The position numbers were made by a program, and so were the translations under genes. Source: Symsagittifera roscoffensis (Eukaryota > Xenacoelomorpha > Acoela > Convolutidae). From it: 64,000 nucleotides of DNA. Within the stretch, counting starts at the first letter, position 1, and each line of letters starts with the position of its first letter. Below, in pieces: positions 37,871 to 48,546 of the stretch. Under the pieces are notes generated by a model. That model was given only the letters and a program-made list of their open reading frames with translations, had not been told where the DNA came from and ran no database searches. The stretch lies in the NCBI RefSeq assembly GCF_963678635.1, contig NC_087065.1, positions 22,199,480-22,263,479 of the forward strand, written 5' to 3'.

Positions 37871-38094
37871 GGATGTTTCGACTCTTACCAATTTCCCCCT
37901 TACATTATGTTCCATTTTATAGTGTTATTAAGTCTAATTTCGTTGTGTTACGATGTAAAAAAGTATGAAGAAAAAAAAATGTTCGTAAAATATAGTTTGT
38001 GCTCATTTCCACTTTCCCCCACATTTGAATTGCTACTTTGAAAACTGTCTTCATGTTGTTATTGTGCAATGATACGTGGAATGGTAATCAAACT

Positions 38095-39505
38095 GGGTGC
38101 CGGACAACAAGCCGACGGGATTTCAAGCCGAAGAGAAAAATTAGGGTCAGGAAGCCGAAAATTTGCATGTAAATTTAGAATGAACTTAGAAAGGTCGCGG
38201 AAACGAAAACTTTCGTTCCGGTTGAGCTTTTCAGAATAAATACCACATGTTTTAAAACAATTTTATTTATTATTTCCTGACTCAATATGGACTTTTCTTT
38301 TATCGAAGCCAAAAACAAAAAAGGTCAAAATTTAATTATAAACGGATTTATGTTTCGAAGAAATAAAACTAATGAAAACTTTATTTACTTCAAATGTTCT
38401 GAAATCAATTGTCCATCGCGTGTTACAATGACAGGAGACTCAAAATTGGTTTCAAAAAACCTGGAGAACACAATCACCTCCCCCCAGACGAAAAAATTCA
38501 GCAAGAAAATTTTCGAAAAACAGTGATTCAGAGCGTTGAGCAAAATGTCAGTAGAAGTTTGAAGAAATCCTATGACGAAGCGATTCAGGGGACTTCTGAA
38601 GATTTTTTGCCCCCAAAATACGAGAAAATCAGAAAAAGCATGAGCCGAAAAAGAGCCGAAATTTTACCAGAATCTCCGAAAACTTTAGAAGATGTGAAAA
38701 TTGAAGGTGCATGGCAAAAAACGAAACAAGGTAAAGAGTTTATTCTACATCAAGAAATTGGTCTCGTAATTTTTGCGACAACTGAAGGCCTAGAATTTTT
38801 GCAGCTGCCAAGAATTGCAGCTGCCAAGAAAATTATCGTAGTATCTACTCATTGGGGATGCTGGTTCCACTTTTCCCAATGCATATTTCGAAAATTTCAA
38901 GATTTTGGTCTTCAAAAAGGCTATCAAGACGAAAACCTGAAAAAAATTGCGCAAAAACTTTTCAGTCTAGCGTTTTTGCCTGAATATGAAATTGAAGCCG
39001 CTCTCGGAGGTTTTGAGGCCGAAATCGAAGAAGACCCGATTTTTTCGCGATACCCAGAAATCGGACAAATTTTTGCTTACATGTGGAATTTTTGGATTTT
39101 TGGCCGAATTCCTTTAACTTTATGGAATGTGTTTGATCGGCCCTTAAATCTGAGGACAACCAACAAATGTGAGAGCTGGAATCGTGACTGGAACGCATCT
39201 GTGGGGACAAAAAATCCGGTTTTTTGGACGGTTGTTCAAAAACTTGGAGAACAAGAGCAATATTCGCGACTCGATATACGACGTATTTCTCGAGGAGAGG
39301 CATTTAATATTCAAAAAAAGAAGTATCGAGACCTCAATGAGAAAATTTCCCGCCTTAAAAACTCATACTTAGATAGAACTTCGTCTTTGAAAAACTATTG
39401 GGAAGGTGTTTCTAATATTTGCAGTAATTTTCGTAATTAAAAATCGTATAAACCGTCTTTTTATTTTTTCGGCTTGAAGTCCCGTCGGCTTGTTGTCCTA
39501 GACCC
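38095..39505 (+). mobile_element. MULE DNA transposon, internally deleted
   Basis: The left end GGGTGCCGGACAACAAGCCG is the inverted match of the right end, which finishes CGGCTTGTTGTCCTAGACCC. Inside is one transposase gene on the plus strand. Flanks (aatcaaact and atacgtacg) do not match, so one end may have been exchanged by recombination. A second left terminus of the family begins only 10 bases further on, at 39515. It is the only transposase-coding relative of the shorter elements at 20.4, 27.2 and 34.8 kb in this window. Confidence 0.8.
38287..39440 (+). pseudogene. MULE transposase with FLYWCH finger; catalytic core deleted
   Basis: The first frame (from ATG 38287) encodes a FLYWCH-type zinc finger: F-x-F-I-E-A-x-N-K-K-G, then FMFRR, FKCSEINCPSR, with the expected H-x-H (EHNHLPP) supplied by another frame. 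The frame must change at about 38440-38470. The second frame (to TAA at 39438) carries typical post-core MULE motifs: GCWFHFSQCIFRKFQ, RFPL-like and TNKCESWNRDW. Between LPRIAAAKK and the GCWFHF block the usual D...D...E core of roughly 100-150 residues is missing. The junction at about 38806-38840 contains a 16-17-bp tandem duplication (ttgcagctgccaagaa). This copy therefore cannot cut DNA. Confidence 0.75.
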
Positions 39506-39514
39506 ATACGTACG

Positions 39515-40030
39515 GGGCGCCGGACATCAAGCCGACGGGTCTTCAAGCCGAATCGTAAAATTAGGGACTTAAAGCCGAAAATTTTCTCATTAAGTGATGA
39601 AATAGGATTAATTTGAAAACCTTTTTAAAGAATTTCCTACTATTATGATCTTTTTTCAGTAATTATTGGCTATCAGCCCGGACCCCTCCTATTTCTGGAA
39701 AGGAGGAGCGTCCTACCTGTTCAAGCTACAAGCGCCCAGAGCGAGCGTGACCTCAGCAGGGCTGGGAAAATCAGGACAGCCAAGTGTGCCCTCCTTTCTG
39801 CGCCAAAAGTCAGCCAAATCGAACTATTAGGATCGACTGCAGACAATGGACTTATTTAATTTATATTTTTTTAATTCACACTTGAATTTCAATTTACTGT
39901 TTGATTCGAAATCCTTTTTTTCATTAAAAATGGTCCCGGCTTGAATTTTTTGTTCTCCAACCGGCCCGGGCCTGAAGCAACCGGGCCGGTCCTCAAATTC
40001 AGGCCCGGTTCCAACTCTGGTCATGAAAGT
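39515..40030. repeat. MULE-family left end and GGGCCGG-rich repeat fragment
   Basis: 39515-39672 duplicates 34771-34930 base for base over most of its length. The 'cccggacccc' region at 39.68-39.8 kb is not recognised. 39930-40025 (ggcccgggcctgaagcaacc ... 'ccaactctgg') is the reverse complement of a related block at 34535-34620 ('agagttggagccgggcccgg'), a further short repeat family. Confidence 0.6.
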
Positions 40031-40426
40031 GGACATCTGAGAGCCGTGCATGCCAATTCTTGTGTCCAACCGGTTTGTCGCTTGAAAGATGCTAGATACA
40101 TTGAAAAATAACATTGCACCCAGCTGGTACAAACAAATTTGAAAACCATCTTCCGTATTTTTATTAGTTGATTAATACGGTTTACCCTAAAGGAAAGGAA
40201 AACGTATAAGTTTTTCAGCTCTTAACGGAGAACCGCTGTTCAATAGCTTCAAACCAAAATGTTCATTTCTTTCAGGGCTGAGAATTGCAGCCTTAACCGA
40301 ATGCAACGAACACGGACAATCGTTGGCACTTCACCATCGTTCTTCTCATTTGAAATTCAAAATTTTGAACCAAAATTAAATCACGTAGTCTCTGTTTTTA
40401 CGTTTCACATGTGCACTGCTGAAAAG

Positions 40427-40664
40427 CAGGGGCGGATTTAGTGAAAGGTGGGAGCTGGGGCGGACGCCCCTTCAGGAACGCGAGCCCATTGCCAACCAAA
40501 GGATCCCTGCCCCCTTTTCGTATCATTTTATAACATTCACTTTAGGCCGACCAAACCTAAAATTTTTCTAAAGGCGCCAACAAACTAATTTTGAAGGGGC
40601 AGCGCGTCAAAAAAACGCAATTTGTTTAGTTGCCCCCCACGAGAAAATTCGAGATCTGCCCCTG
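40427..40664. mobile_element. hAT-type MITE (238 bp)
   Basis: Left end CAGGGGCGGATTTAG and right end GATCTGCCCCTG form inverted repeats of the CAGGGGCGGATC type. Flanks are CTGAAAAG (40419-40426) and CTGACAAG (40665-40672), an 8-bp duplication with one mismatch, the size made by hAT transposases. The interior has the same blocks as 305-583. Confidence 0.75.
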
Positions 40665-40699
40665 CTGACAAGATCAATACTTGAAAAGCAGTAAATTCA

Positions 40700-41465
40700 A
40701 GTATATTTCTGAAAAAATAACAGAAAACCGTCTTTTAAGGGTTATTTAATCGGACGTATAAAAATTGCCAGTAGTTCTTGCTGCAATTAATACTGATGAC
40801 CAAATATTGCTCATATGGTCAATATAAGTTGCATACGATTTTCTTAACAGTGAGATCAAAAAGACAAGGAGAAACTAAACTCTCAAGCAAGTAAAGGTGT
40901 TGTACATTTAAGATTTGATACAAACTATTAATATTAATCCCCTAATTTTTATAAATATATTTTACATTTTTTTTTATAGAAGAGATTAATTGAGCACCAG
41001 GGAAACAAACACAAAATACAAAAATAGTTTATATAAGTTCGTCCACTGATCAACAAATAAATATTAACGCTATTTAAACTGCTGTCTCAGACCTGTTTTT
41101 CTGGGCTAAATGAACACCTAACCTAGGCTTTAAAAGTCCTCTCTAGTTCGGGAAAAATGCTGAAGGTAATCAAACACATTGCAACAGTAAAACATAGCCA
41201 ACTGCCAGTTGGAAAAGTGTCAATGAAGCCACGGAGTCAGAAAAATTTAAGCTTTTGCTGAGAAACTTGTTTTCGAGTTGTAGAAAAAAAATACATCAAC
41301 TTAAAGCGCAGCAAATTTCAAGAAGCTTTTATGATTGACACTCTTTAACCCAATTAGAGAAAATAAGGCCAATTGTATTTTTTTCCGCTGGGATTTCAGA
41401 AAATTAAGTCCATTTTTGAAACTAGAAGTCTTGCATATTTTTTGTTTGCGCCATTTTTACTTTCG
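40700..41465. other. No recognised gene; one repeat fragment
   Basis: AT-rich sequence. 41335-41450 is a diverged copy of the 4985-5275 repeat ('aacccaattagagaaaataa', 'ttccgctgggatttcagaaa'). Otherwise nothing is recognised. Confidence 0.4.
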
Positions 41466-42227
41466 CAAATGGAGAGCAAAAATAAATCAAAATTGAAACT
41501 CCAAAAATTCAAGTTAAACGACTTTCAAGACTTTTTCCTTTAAAAGCAGAGAAAAATGAAGACTACTTATATAAGTGTCTTTCTTCAATAGGTTCATTGA
41601 CACTTAAATTATTCCAATTGATCAAATCTATCAATTCTACATTAAAAAATTGCACAATTCTGATAAGCTTGAAAACTAAATTTTATTTTTTTAAACAAAA
41701 ATGGAGAGTTCAACGTCAAACGTGGAAAACATTTTTGATTACGCAAACAAAAGATTAAATAAGGCATAAAAGATAGAAATTTAGAAAGGGTTTTTGGTGA
41801 TGGCTCTTTAAAAAATAACAGGACAGATGGATTTGACTTTGTTTCTGTAGTGTATAGCAACATTTTTATTGCGATAATTTTGTTGTACAATAATTAGTTA
41901 CGAGTATTGCCTATAACTTGGTGCATTTTTGCTTGACCTAATTGTTGTTCACATGTTCGTCCTCGCCACTGTTACTTGTGCCTAAGCTATCTTTGTCTGA
42001 TACTTCCTGTGGAGGGCTGGAATCTGTGGCTTCAACCGAAACATTGTTTGAGCTGCTGGGATCATCTGCGTTGACCTGGAAAGAAAATCAAACTCATATA
42101 ATTGATAATTTGACGATATAAATAACTATCCTATAAGTATAATCGATACGATAAACGATTTAAAAAATAGAACAGATTGATTCGATCTTATTGTTGAGGC
42201 TTTTTAACTGATTTTATGACACCTTGA
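41466..42227. mobile_element. MULE-family element, copy 3, left portion (interrupted)
   Basis: Parallels 20511-21286 of copy 1, including the captured exon at 41938-42075 (minus strand), with about 5% differences and small indels. It breaks off after 'gacaccttga', where a LINE begins, and resumes at 45073 with 'tgaggctttccgattg'. Confidence 0.75.
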
Positions 42228-42400
42228 ATTTTGAATTCTTGAATTTGAATTTAGAGACAGTATAAAGATCACATATGTGTACTTAAATACTGCATCAAGG
42301 TTACTGTACGGGCAGTACAGCCCAACTAGCAGTAACCTAAGGGAAACCTAGATAAATAAGTGAAAGCAAAACCGAGTTAAAATATGAGGGTACACGAAAT

Positions 42401-42865
42401 TTACCCTATAAACATGTCAACAAGTAATCGATTGTCATTTAAGTACACTTTAAATTTTTTGTAAAAGTCTTTCTTCTGTTTGTCAGTAAACTCGTTAAGG
42501 TTAAGAGGCAATAGGTTATTTGACATTAGGAAATTATAGCATTTCACAATTTTGTACGAAACCGAATTTTGTGCTAACTTTGATTTTCTCAAAGGTAAGG
42601 GTATACAACCTAAACTATTCGACCGGGTACTACGACGCGTTTTTACATAATCAAGATTCAAAAACTTTAAAGGCGATTTTCCAAGGAACTGAAAAATTGT
42701 CTCGGAAAACAATTGGCTGATAAAAATTTCATGTACACTCTGAAGTTGGAATTTTGAAAAATACTCCGACACATGATCATACTTTCGAAGGAAGAAAATG
42801 GTTCTTATGATTTTTTTTCTGTGCCAAGAAAATTTTATCAAGGTTTGATTTCGATGTACATCCAT
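42401..42865 (-). pseudogene. LINE ORF C-terminal domain, frame-shifted
   Basis: Continues the RT polypeptide in a different frame. The RT frame ends at 42777 shortly after 'LDKIFLAQKK', while this frame carries the usual post-RT tail (RKIIRTIFF, HEIFISQLF, KTRRSTRSNS). The frame change lies at about 42800-42840. Confidence 0.6.
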
Positions 42866-44486
42866 AAGCTAATAAGCCATAAGAAATTAGTGGAATCACG
42901 TATGCAAGGTAAAACTTAATTAATGCCTGTTTAGAGAAACAAGATCTTCCTCGATATAAAACACCATTAAATTTGGAAATTTTCGTGCAAACTTTTACAG
43001 TCTGCATATTAAAATTCAATTTTTTGTCAATTTCAATACCCAAATATTTGAAACTTTCTTTATTTTCCATGTTTTCACCAGCAATGGAAATTGAGGCATC
43101 AGGCATAGCTTTACCAAAACCCATCAGTTTACTCTTGTCTGTATTAATTGATAACTTGTTGATATTACACCAGTCATTTAGGCTCTGAGTATCTGTTCTG
43201 AATTCTTTCAAAAACGCTCTCGTTTTACCAGAACCAACAATAGTGTCATCGGCAAAAAGGCTTATCTCGGATGTCTTTGTTACATTTGAAATATCATTGA
43301 TATAAATCAAGAACAATAAAGGACCTAAAATCGAACCTTGGGGAACTCCACAAGTTATTTTTTCAAATGAAGAATTTATGATACCATCACTTACAAATTG
43401 TACTCTGTTAATTAAATAATTTTTCAACAAATTTAAAAATTTACCACGGAACCCATATTTCTCTAATTTAATGATTAAGATATCGTGATCGACAGTGTCG
43501 AATGCTTTCTTAAAATCTAGAAAAAGTGCAAACTGTTCAGGGCAAAGAATTTTATACTTCTGTAAAAATTTGACCATTCTTCTATAAATTAGTTTTTCAA
43601 AAATTTTGCTTATAGTTGATAGAAGGCTGATGGGTCGGTAATTAGCAAAATCAATTTCACTTCCACTTTTGAACAGGGCAATCACTTTCGCTATTTTACA
43701 ATCGTCAGGAAAAGACTCCGAGTCGAACATTTCATTAAAACAAACAACCAAGAGCTTTATAATGACTGGTGCACAAAGTTTAATCATTACATTACTCAAA
43801 CCATCATGACCAGTCGAGTTTTTGTTTTTCAGGTTCTTAATAACCTTCGAGATTTCATCAAAATCAGTGGGAAAGAAAACAAAAGTATCAGAGTTTCGTG
43901 AAATTTTATCGTTGTATTTCAACTCCACAAAGTTTTTTGAAAGTGTGGGTCCAATGGTAGCAAAAAATTTATTCATGTCATTCACCTCTAATTTGCACGA
44001 ATTGGATTTCTTTTTTCCACAAAATTTATTGAAAACTTGAAACATTTTTTTGGAATCATTACAACTTCCAAGTTGATTGTCATAAAACTTTCTTTTCTCC
44101 GTCATAATCAGCTTTTTCGCCTCATTTCTCAATTTTTTGAATTTCGCTTTTGTTTCATCGTTCGAAAGTGTTACCATTTTCTTGTGAGCAGCGTCTCGTT
44201 TTTTGCATATTTGTTTCACATTGTTGAAAATCCAAGATTTTTTCAATTGTTTTGTAAAATCAATTGGTTTCAAAGGACAAAACTTACCAAAAACTTTAAT
44301 CATTGATAACGTTAAACCGTGGACTTTTGTATTTACTGATTCCTTATCACTCAACTTTTCCAATTCGACGTGTAGAAGAAATAATAACTTAAGTAGGTTG
44401 TCATCAAGCTTCAGTTTTTTAAAATTTCTGGTATAAATAACAATTTTGCCAGGCATTTCAACCGAAAACGGCAATTCACCCAACAA
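42777..44486 (-). pseudogene. LINE reverse transcriptase, internally deleted
   Basis: RT blocks in order: GHDGLSNVMIK, FPDDCKIAKVIALFKSG, NYRPISLLSTISKIFEK, LDFKKAFDTVDHDIL, GVPQGSILGPLLFLIYIND and the catalytic FADDT box. After CPEQF the text passes straight to ALFLDFKKAF. The roughly 40-60 residues normally between the QFGFR block and the first catalytic Asp block are missing, so the fingers/palm is incomplete. The long open frame is otherwise intact, which points to fairly recent insertion. CR1/Jockey/L2 clade by its blocks. Confidence 0.8.
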
Positions 44487-44983
44487 TGCATAGTGATCAC
44501 TAATTGTGGTATGATAACTGTCACCGGATAAAAATCTTCAGTTATAAAGTGGTCAATGCATGTTGCACTATTTTCAGTAAATCTGGTTGGTTCACTCAAA
44601 CAAAAATCCAAATCAAAAGACTTTAAGAGCGTTTTATAACTTAACACTTCTGGTTTTTCATCCTTGGCAAGAATATAAAAATTAAAATCTCCCACAATAA
44701 CTGGATTTCCTTTTAATAGTCGAAGTTCATTTAATAGATAATCCAGATTTTCTAGAAATGTTGAATATGTTTGATTAGGTGATCTATAGACCGTGCATAT
44801 GTTAAAATAAGTTAATTTGTTCCAAATAGTTATGGTAAGATACTCCAAATTAGATTTTAAATCCTGAAGAATAAATTTAACTCCCGTTCTGACAAAAAAA
44901 AAGCAACACCGCCACCCCTTTTTCCCTATTTTTAAAAATCCCTTTTTGATACCCATCCAACTGAAAAAAATCCAAAAAATCAT
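44411..44983 (-). pseudogene. LINE endonuclease (EEP/APE-like) fragment
   Basis: Signatures of the apurinic-endonuclease-like domain of LINEs: ICTVYRSPNQTYSTFLENL, VIVGDFNFYILAKD (the GDFN block) and ATCIDHFIT. Upstream, in another frame near 45.0 kb, the N-terminal LCETWL block is still readable, so a frameshift lies at about 44.9 kb. Near 44.49 kb the frame crosses into the RT frame. Confidence 0.7.
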
Positions 44984-45072
44984 TGTCAGTTAGCCATGTC
45001 TCGCATAAAGCTATAACTAATGGTTTTTCTTTGAGTGAATCAACCAAAACACATAGCTGGTCATGATGTAAT

Positions 45073-46035
45073 CTGAGGCTTTCCGATTGATTGATTCAAT
45101 ACAATTTTGATGCAGAGCTCTTTTCGCATCGAGAAGTTAACTGTAACTAAACTTAGATTCCTTTAGCAGTTGGGTGATCTGAAATAGGAATACAAAAACT
45201 AAACAATTCTGATCAGATGAATGAATTCACTCGAGCCGTATCTCAACTGTCTCTGGCGTCTGCCTCAGATGTGTGGAAGTTCCGACCTCCCTCCAAGATC
45301 CAGATCAACCAGGGTACTCTGCAGAGTATATGGGGGTTTCCCCAAGTAGCACCGCGGACTTGAGACACCCAGCCTTCCCCGTGAACAGAAGAACAAACGA
45401 AACCCAGCAATGCCTTCTTCTCTCTGGAGACGTCGAAAGTAACCCCAGTCCCCTTCAAGTTCCCCCACTGCACCAAGAACGTCATCAACAAGGACTACTC
45501 AATCAAGTGCGGTGACTGCATGAGCTGGTTCCACCGACGCTGCCTGAACATGAGCGTAGCGGAAATACGCAGCTGGTCAACCTGAAGATGGAACTGCGGC
45601 TGTACCCCGGCTCAGCAGAAGAAGAAAGAAGATAACATCAAGAATGAGTGCATCCTCCAAATCAAAGTGGATGGTTGGAGGGGGAAACGGACCGTCCTCT
45701 ACAAGTTGTTGAGCGAACTCAGCCCCGAAAGTCCTACAAGAGACAAAGCTCAAAAACAAGACCGGGCGCCGAAAGTTATCAACTACACAGCTATCACAGC
45801 CGAGAGGTCCGTCCACCGCTCAAGAGCGCCCAAAGAGGCCTAGCCCAAGGAGCTCGCACAAGGACACCTTTCGCACAAATCCGAGCACTATCGTCGACGT
45901 CTTCGCCGACGACCTTACGACACTCTCCTAAGCCGACACTCAAGAAGCCGCCAACAACGTGCAATCAGTTCTCAGCCCAGGGTGACCACTCTTATGAAAA
46001 AAAAAGTAGCGACCCCATAGAAAAGTACTAATAGT
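45073..46035 (+). pseudogene. MULE copy 3 remainder with LINE debris: 2A motif, PHD finger, FADD box
   Basis: 45073-45420 parallels copy 1. From QQCLLL the frame continues into SGDVESNPSP (45423-45452), close to the D-V-E-x-N-P-G-P 2A consensus but with Ser for Gly. One frame over, 45469-45590 reads C-x(n)-KCGDCMSWFHRRCL, a PHD-type Cys/His pattern seen at the front of several LINE proteins. Near 45899-45960 another frame reads DVFADDLTTLS, a reverse-transcriptase active-site block. These pieces are only about 600 bases from end to end, so most of a LINE has been deleted from between them. Confidence 0.55.
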
Positions 46036-46094
46036 GACGTTTTAGCGACCTTACGTAAGCTCAATTTTGAACACAGTTTGGGAGGCAAAAAGAT

Positions 46095-46598
46095 TTACTT
46101 CCTCGTTAATGCGTTTATAAAGGCATGCGCAGGTTTATCAACCACTTGCTGCAAGTTGCGCTTCTTCTCCAACAGCCCTTTGAGCTTCTTTTCTGCCTCC
46201 TGGATGTCACTAGGAAAGTTCTTCACTAGTTTTTTTCGCATTCGGCCGCTTGTAGACCTCGAGGGACTGTCAGATATCCACTGAATAGGGTCGAATGATT
46301 CGTAGCTTTCCCGGTCGAAGTTGTCGCGAATAACACGGAGAGCGTCGTAAGTTTCTGTACTCATCTGAGATTGATATACAGACTCTTGCGTTTTCATGAC
46401 AGAAAAACCAGCTTCAACAACCATGTTGTGAGAAAAAATTAACAAAGAAGAATATACCAAAGCGTAGACGGTTTGATATGGCATCAACTCACTGGACTTG
46501 AACAACGACTCTAAGCTTCGTTTCCGTGACAAGGAAACGCGTATTGCCATAATTTCGTCCCCAACTTTGTCCTGGCCAATTGAGAACTCTATCGCCAT
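46095..46598 (-). pseudogene. hAT-transposase C-terminal fragment
   Basis: The minus frame contains LVYSSLLIFSHNMVVEAGFS, which follows the LxLSHGNADVERGFS pattern of the hAT C-terminal dimerisation region, then MSTETYDALRVIRDNFD. The catalytic and zinc-finger parts are absent. I start it at the first ATG in frame; the true start is lost. Confidence 0.55.
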
Positions 46599-46647
46599 GC
46601 GACTTAGCTTCTTCAAAGACTTGTCCGTTATTTCACTCAGAAGAACT

Positions 46648-47160
46648 AGGGGCCTAGCTGAAAGCTGGAGAGACCTGTTTGATTATTTTAATATTGATTA
46701 TTTTAAAATTGTTTTAAAATTTCAGGTTTCTCAAGTCGATAGCGCCCTTCCTACGCAAAAAAAGTGAAAGAGAAGCTTATGCATTCATTGGTAACGCTTT
46801 GGTAAAAAGTTTTCATGAGGGAACTTTTCAAGTCCATAGGTGTTTCCCTAGACAATAGGGGCCCAGCTGGAAGCTGGAGAGACCTGTTTGGTTATTTCAG
46901 AATAAACGTTATACAAATTTTTGATGAAATCGAATTAGCTAGCAGTAGTATGCATATAGTGCGTTAGGATCGGGGGGGGGGGGGTTGTCATACATGGATG
47001 ACCATTAGGTATAAATCATAATGGTCACCATGTATTAAATGATCAGCAATGGTCACCATGTAATAATCCTAATTGCCACCATGTATAATTTTATACCTAA
47101 TGGTCACTATGTAATAATCCTAATTGTCACCATGTATAGTTTTATACCTAATAGTCCTCA
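46648..47160. repeat. Short direct repeats and a 51-bp minisatellite
   Basis: 'gctggagagacctgtttg' occurs at about 46662 and 46874 with similar flanks. A G run lies at 46971-46984. From 46990 to 47160, units containing 'aatggtcaccatgta' and 'ataatcctaattgtcaccat' alternate, with the word gtaataatcc at 47060 and 47111 (51-bp spacing). Confidence 0.65.
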
Positions 47161-47206
47161 TGTAAAACTTCGGTATATTATTGAGTATTCCCACTGAACG
47201 TTGTGG
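47161..47206. repeat. 46-bp perfect inverted repeat, left arm (possible Polinton terminus)
   Basis: Begins tgtaaaacttcggtatatta and ends 'ccactgaacgttgtgg'. It is the exact reverse complement of 59961-60006. Outside these bases neither flank matches. It precedes the Polinton minus-strand gene cluster, so it may be a residual terminal inverted repeat. Confidence 0.65.
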
Positions 47207-48170
47207 AAACGGGAATGGAATTAGGTTTTGGTCGGTGCATGTTTTCCCTTCTAAAGTTTGGGGGTATTGATTTGTTTACATGTAAAATGGCGTTATATAC
47301 CTATTATATGCGACCAAACTATATGGTATATAGGAAAGCACAAGATTTTGGCAGCGTAGCTTAACTGTTGCCTGCGGTGACCGATTTCCTTCAAAAATGC
47401 ATGTTTTATTGCTGAATCTCGAAGAAAGGAAAATTCGTCAAGTGCGGCGGCCGCCACCTCTATTTAGGCAAAAATTAATAACCAATTTGACCAAAATAAG
47501 AATGAAAAATTACTTTAAGCCAAATGAAGCTAAAAAATAAGGAAAAATTACGAAACACTGAAAACTCTAAAATAATGAAATTGGCTTGAAAATTTCGACA
47601 TTTCCATTTTCCGTGTCGTCTACAGGAGACTGAAAAATAAACGTCTGAAAGCTATGACAAAAGCTTTGATTTTATAGAAAGATTGAAAGAGCTAAAAGGT
47701 TGAAGTGTCTAAAGATCTTGAAAAACGAGAACACTGATGAAAGCCAAAAGTGCCCATTAATTTTGCTGCAATCATTTCTAAGACTTGTACCTAACTTGTT
47801 ACTATAAAATTGAAGTGGAACAAAATTTCTTGGGGTCCGAGTAGAGGAAAACGCATGGCGCTCGACTCTCAGCCGAAAGGCGGCGTTTCGAAACCCGTCC
47901 GGAAATTGTACTGAAAGGAGGCAACAGTTGCTGGTATGGTGATATCCCCCCATAGATCGATTTTGTACTTTTTTTCTCACTTTGATAAAAAGCTTAACTT
48001 CTCGAATTACTGCTATTCAGTTAACAATTGGGTAAAATTTCAATTACTAAAAGAATGTATTGTTCAAAATTAAATTGTAAAATGTATAAATCAACCATAT
48101 TAAATGGTTAGTTAATGGGTAAGCATGTGAGTTGGGAAACGTTTCAAAACATGATCAGTTATGTAAACAA
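47207..48170. other. Polinton left subterminal region, no gene recognised
   Basis: AT-rich. The fragment 48120-48175 on the minus strand still reads like a protease C-terminus (HVLKRFPTHML) but in a different frame from the protease gene. Nothing else is recognised. Confidence 0.5.
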
Positions 48171-48172
48171 AA

Positions 48173-48544
48173 TCAGAAGTGCACATCAAAAATCAAATGT
48201 GCAATATAAATACAAAAAGAACCGCACATGGTACAGTTTGAGTCTTGCATGGGAAAGTTTGTCATCAATTCAGTCACCTGATGAAAATTCTCGTTCAATC
48301 GTTTATACAGATTGGTGTACTGCAAAAGAGGAAGACCGAGAGGATCAGCGAAGTATAAAACATTTCTTCTGTTGCATATCACAATCCAATGTGTCCCCGG
48401 AGAATCTGATTTTGAAGTGTTCACAATCATAAAGATATTGTTTGGGATGAGAGGTGGAAAATTGTCGGCTGCAAATACTCCAAAAAACTTATATTTCAGA
48501 TGTTTACAATTCTGAATGAGGTCCTGCAACTGGGTTTCATCCAT
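48173..48544 (-). CDS. PRO: Adenain-like maturation cysteine protease
   Basis: A C5/Ulp1-fold protease that in Polintons is expected to process virion precursor proteins. Catalytic pattern: His52 in GTHWIVI, Asp67 in FADPLG, Gln100 in PMQDSN and Cys107 in CTMCGSFC, seven residues after the Gln as in adenovirus protease. The ATG at 48544 lies two bases after the stop of the upstream capsid gene, so I prefer it to the longer open frame. At 123 residues it is short: the usual C-terminal helix is readable in another frame just downstream (about 48120-48170), so a frameshift near 48170-48180 has truncated it. Confidence 0.8.
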   Translation of the reverse strand: MDETQLQDLIQNCKHLKYKFFGVFAADNFPPLIPNNIFMIVNTSKSDSPGTHWIVICNRRNVLYFADPLGLPLLQYTNLYKRLNENFHQVTELMTNFPMQDSNCTMCGSFCIYIAHLIFDVHF

Positions 48545-48546
48545 TT

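Larger units (their letters stand above)
42228..45072 (-). mobile_element. 5'-truncated LINE (CR1/Jockey-type) inserted in MULE copy 3
   Basis: The insertion splits MULE-family sequence exactly between 42227 and 45073. The element reads on the minus strand: endonuclease (44.4-45.0 kb), reverse transcriptase (42.8-44.4 kb), C-terminal domain (42.4-42.87 kb), then a short 3' end with TTGAATT-like tail repeats at 42228-42255. The 5' part of the endonuclease and any first ORF are missing, as usual for truncated LINEs. Confidence 0.8.

Noticed and set aside
47000-47165. Telomere- or origin-like tandem array next to the Polinton
   Set aside because: The 51-bp units are too few and too long for telomeric repeats, and nothing indicates origin function.
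48115-48432. Plus-strand frame of 105 codons over the protease gene
   Set aside because: It is the shadow of the protease on the opposite strand and has no motif.
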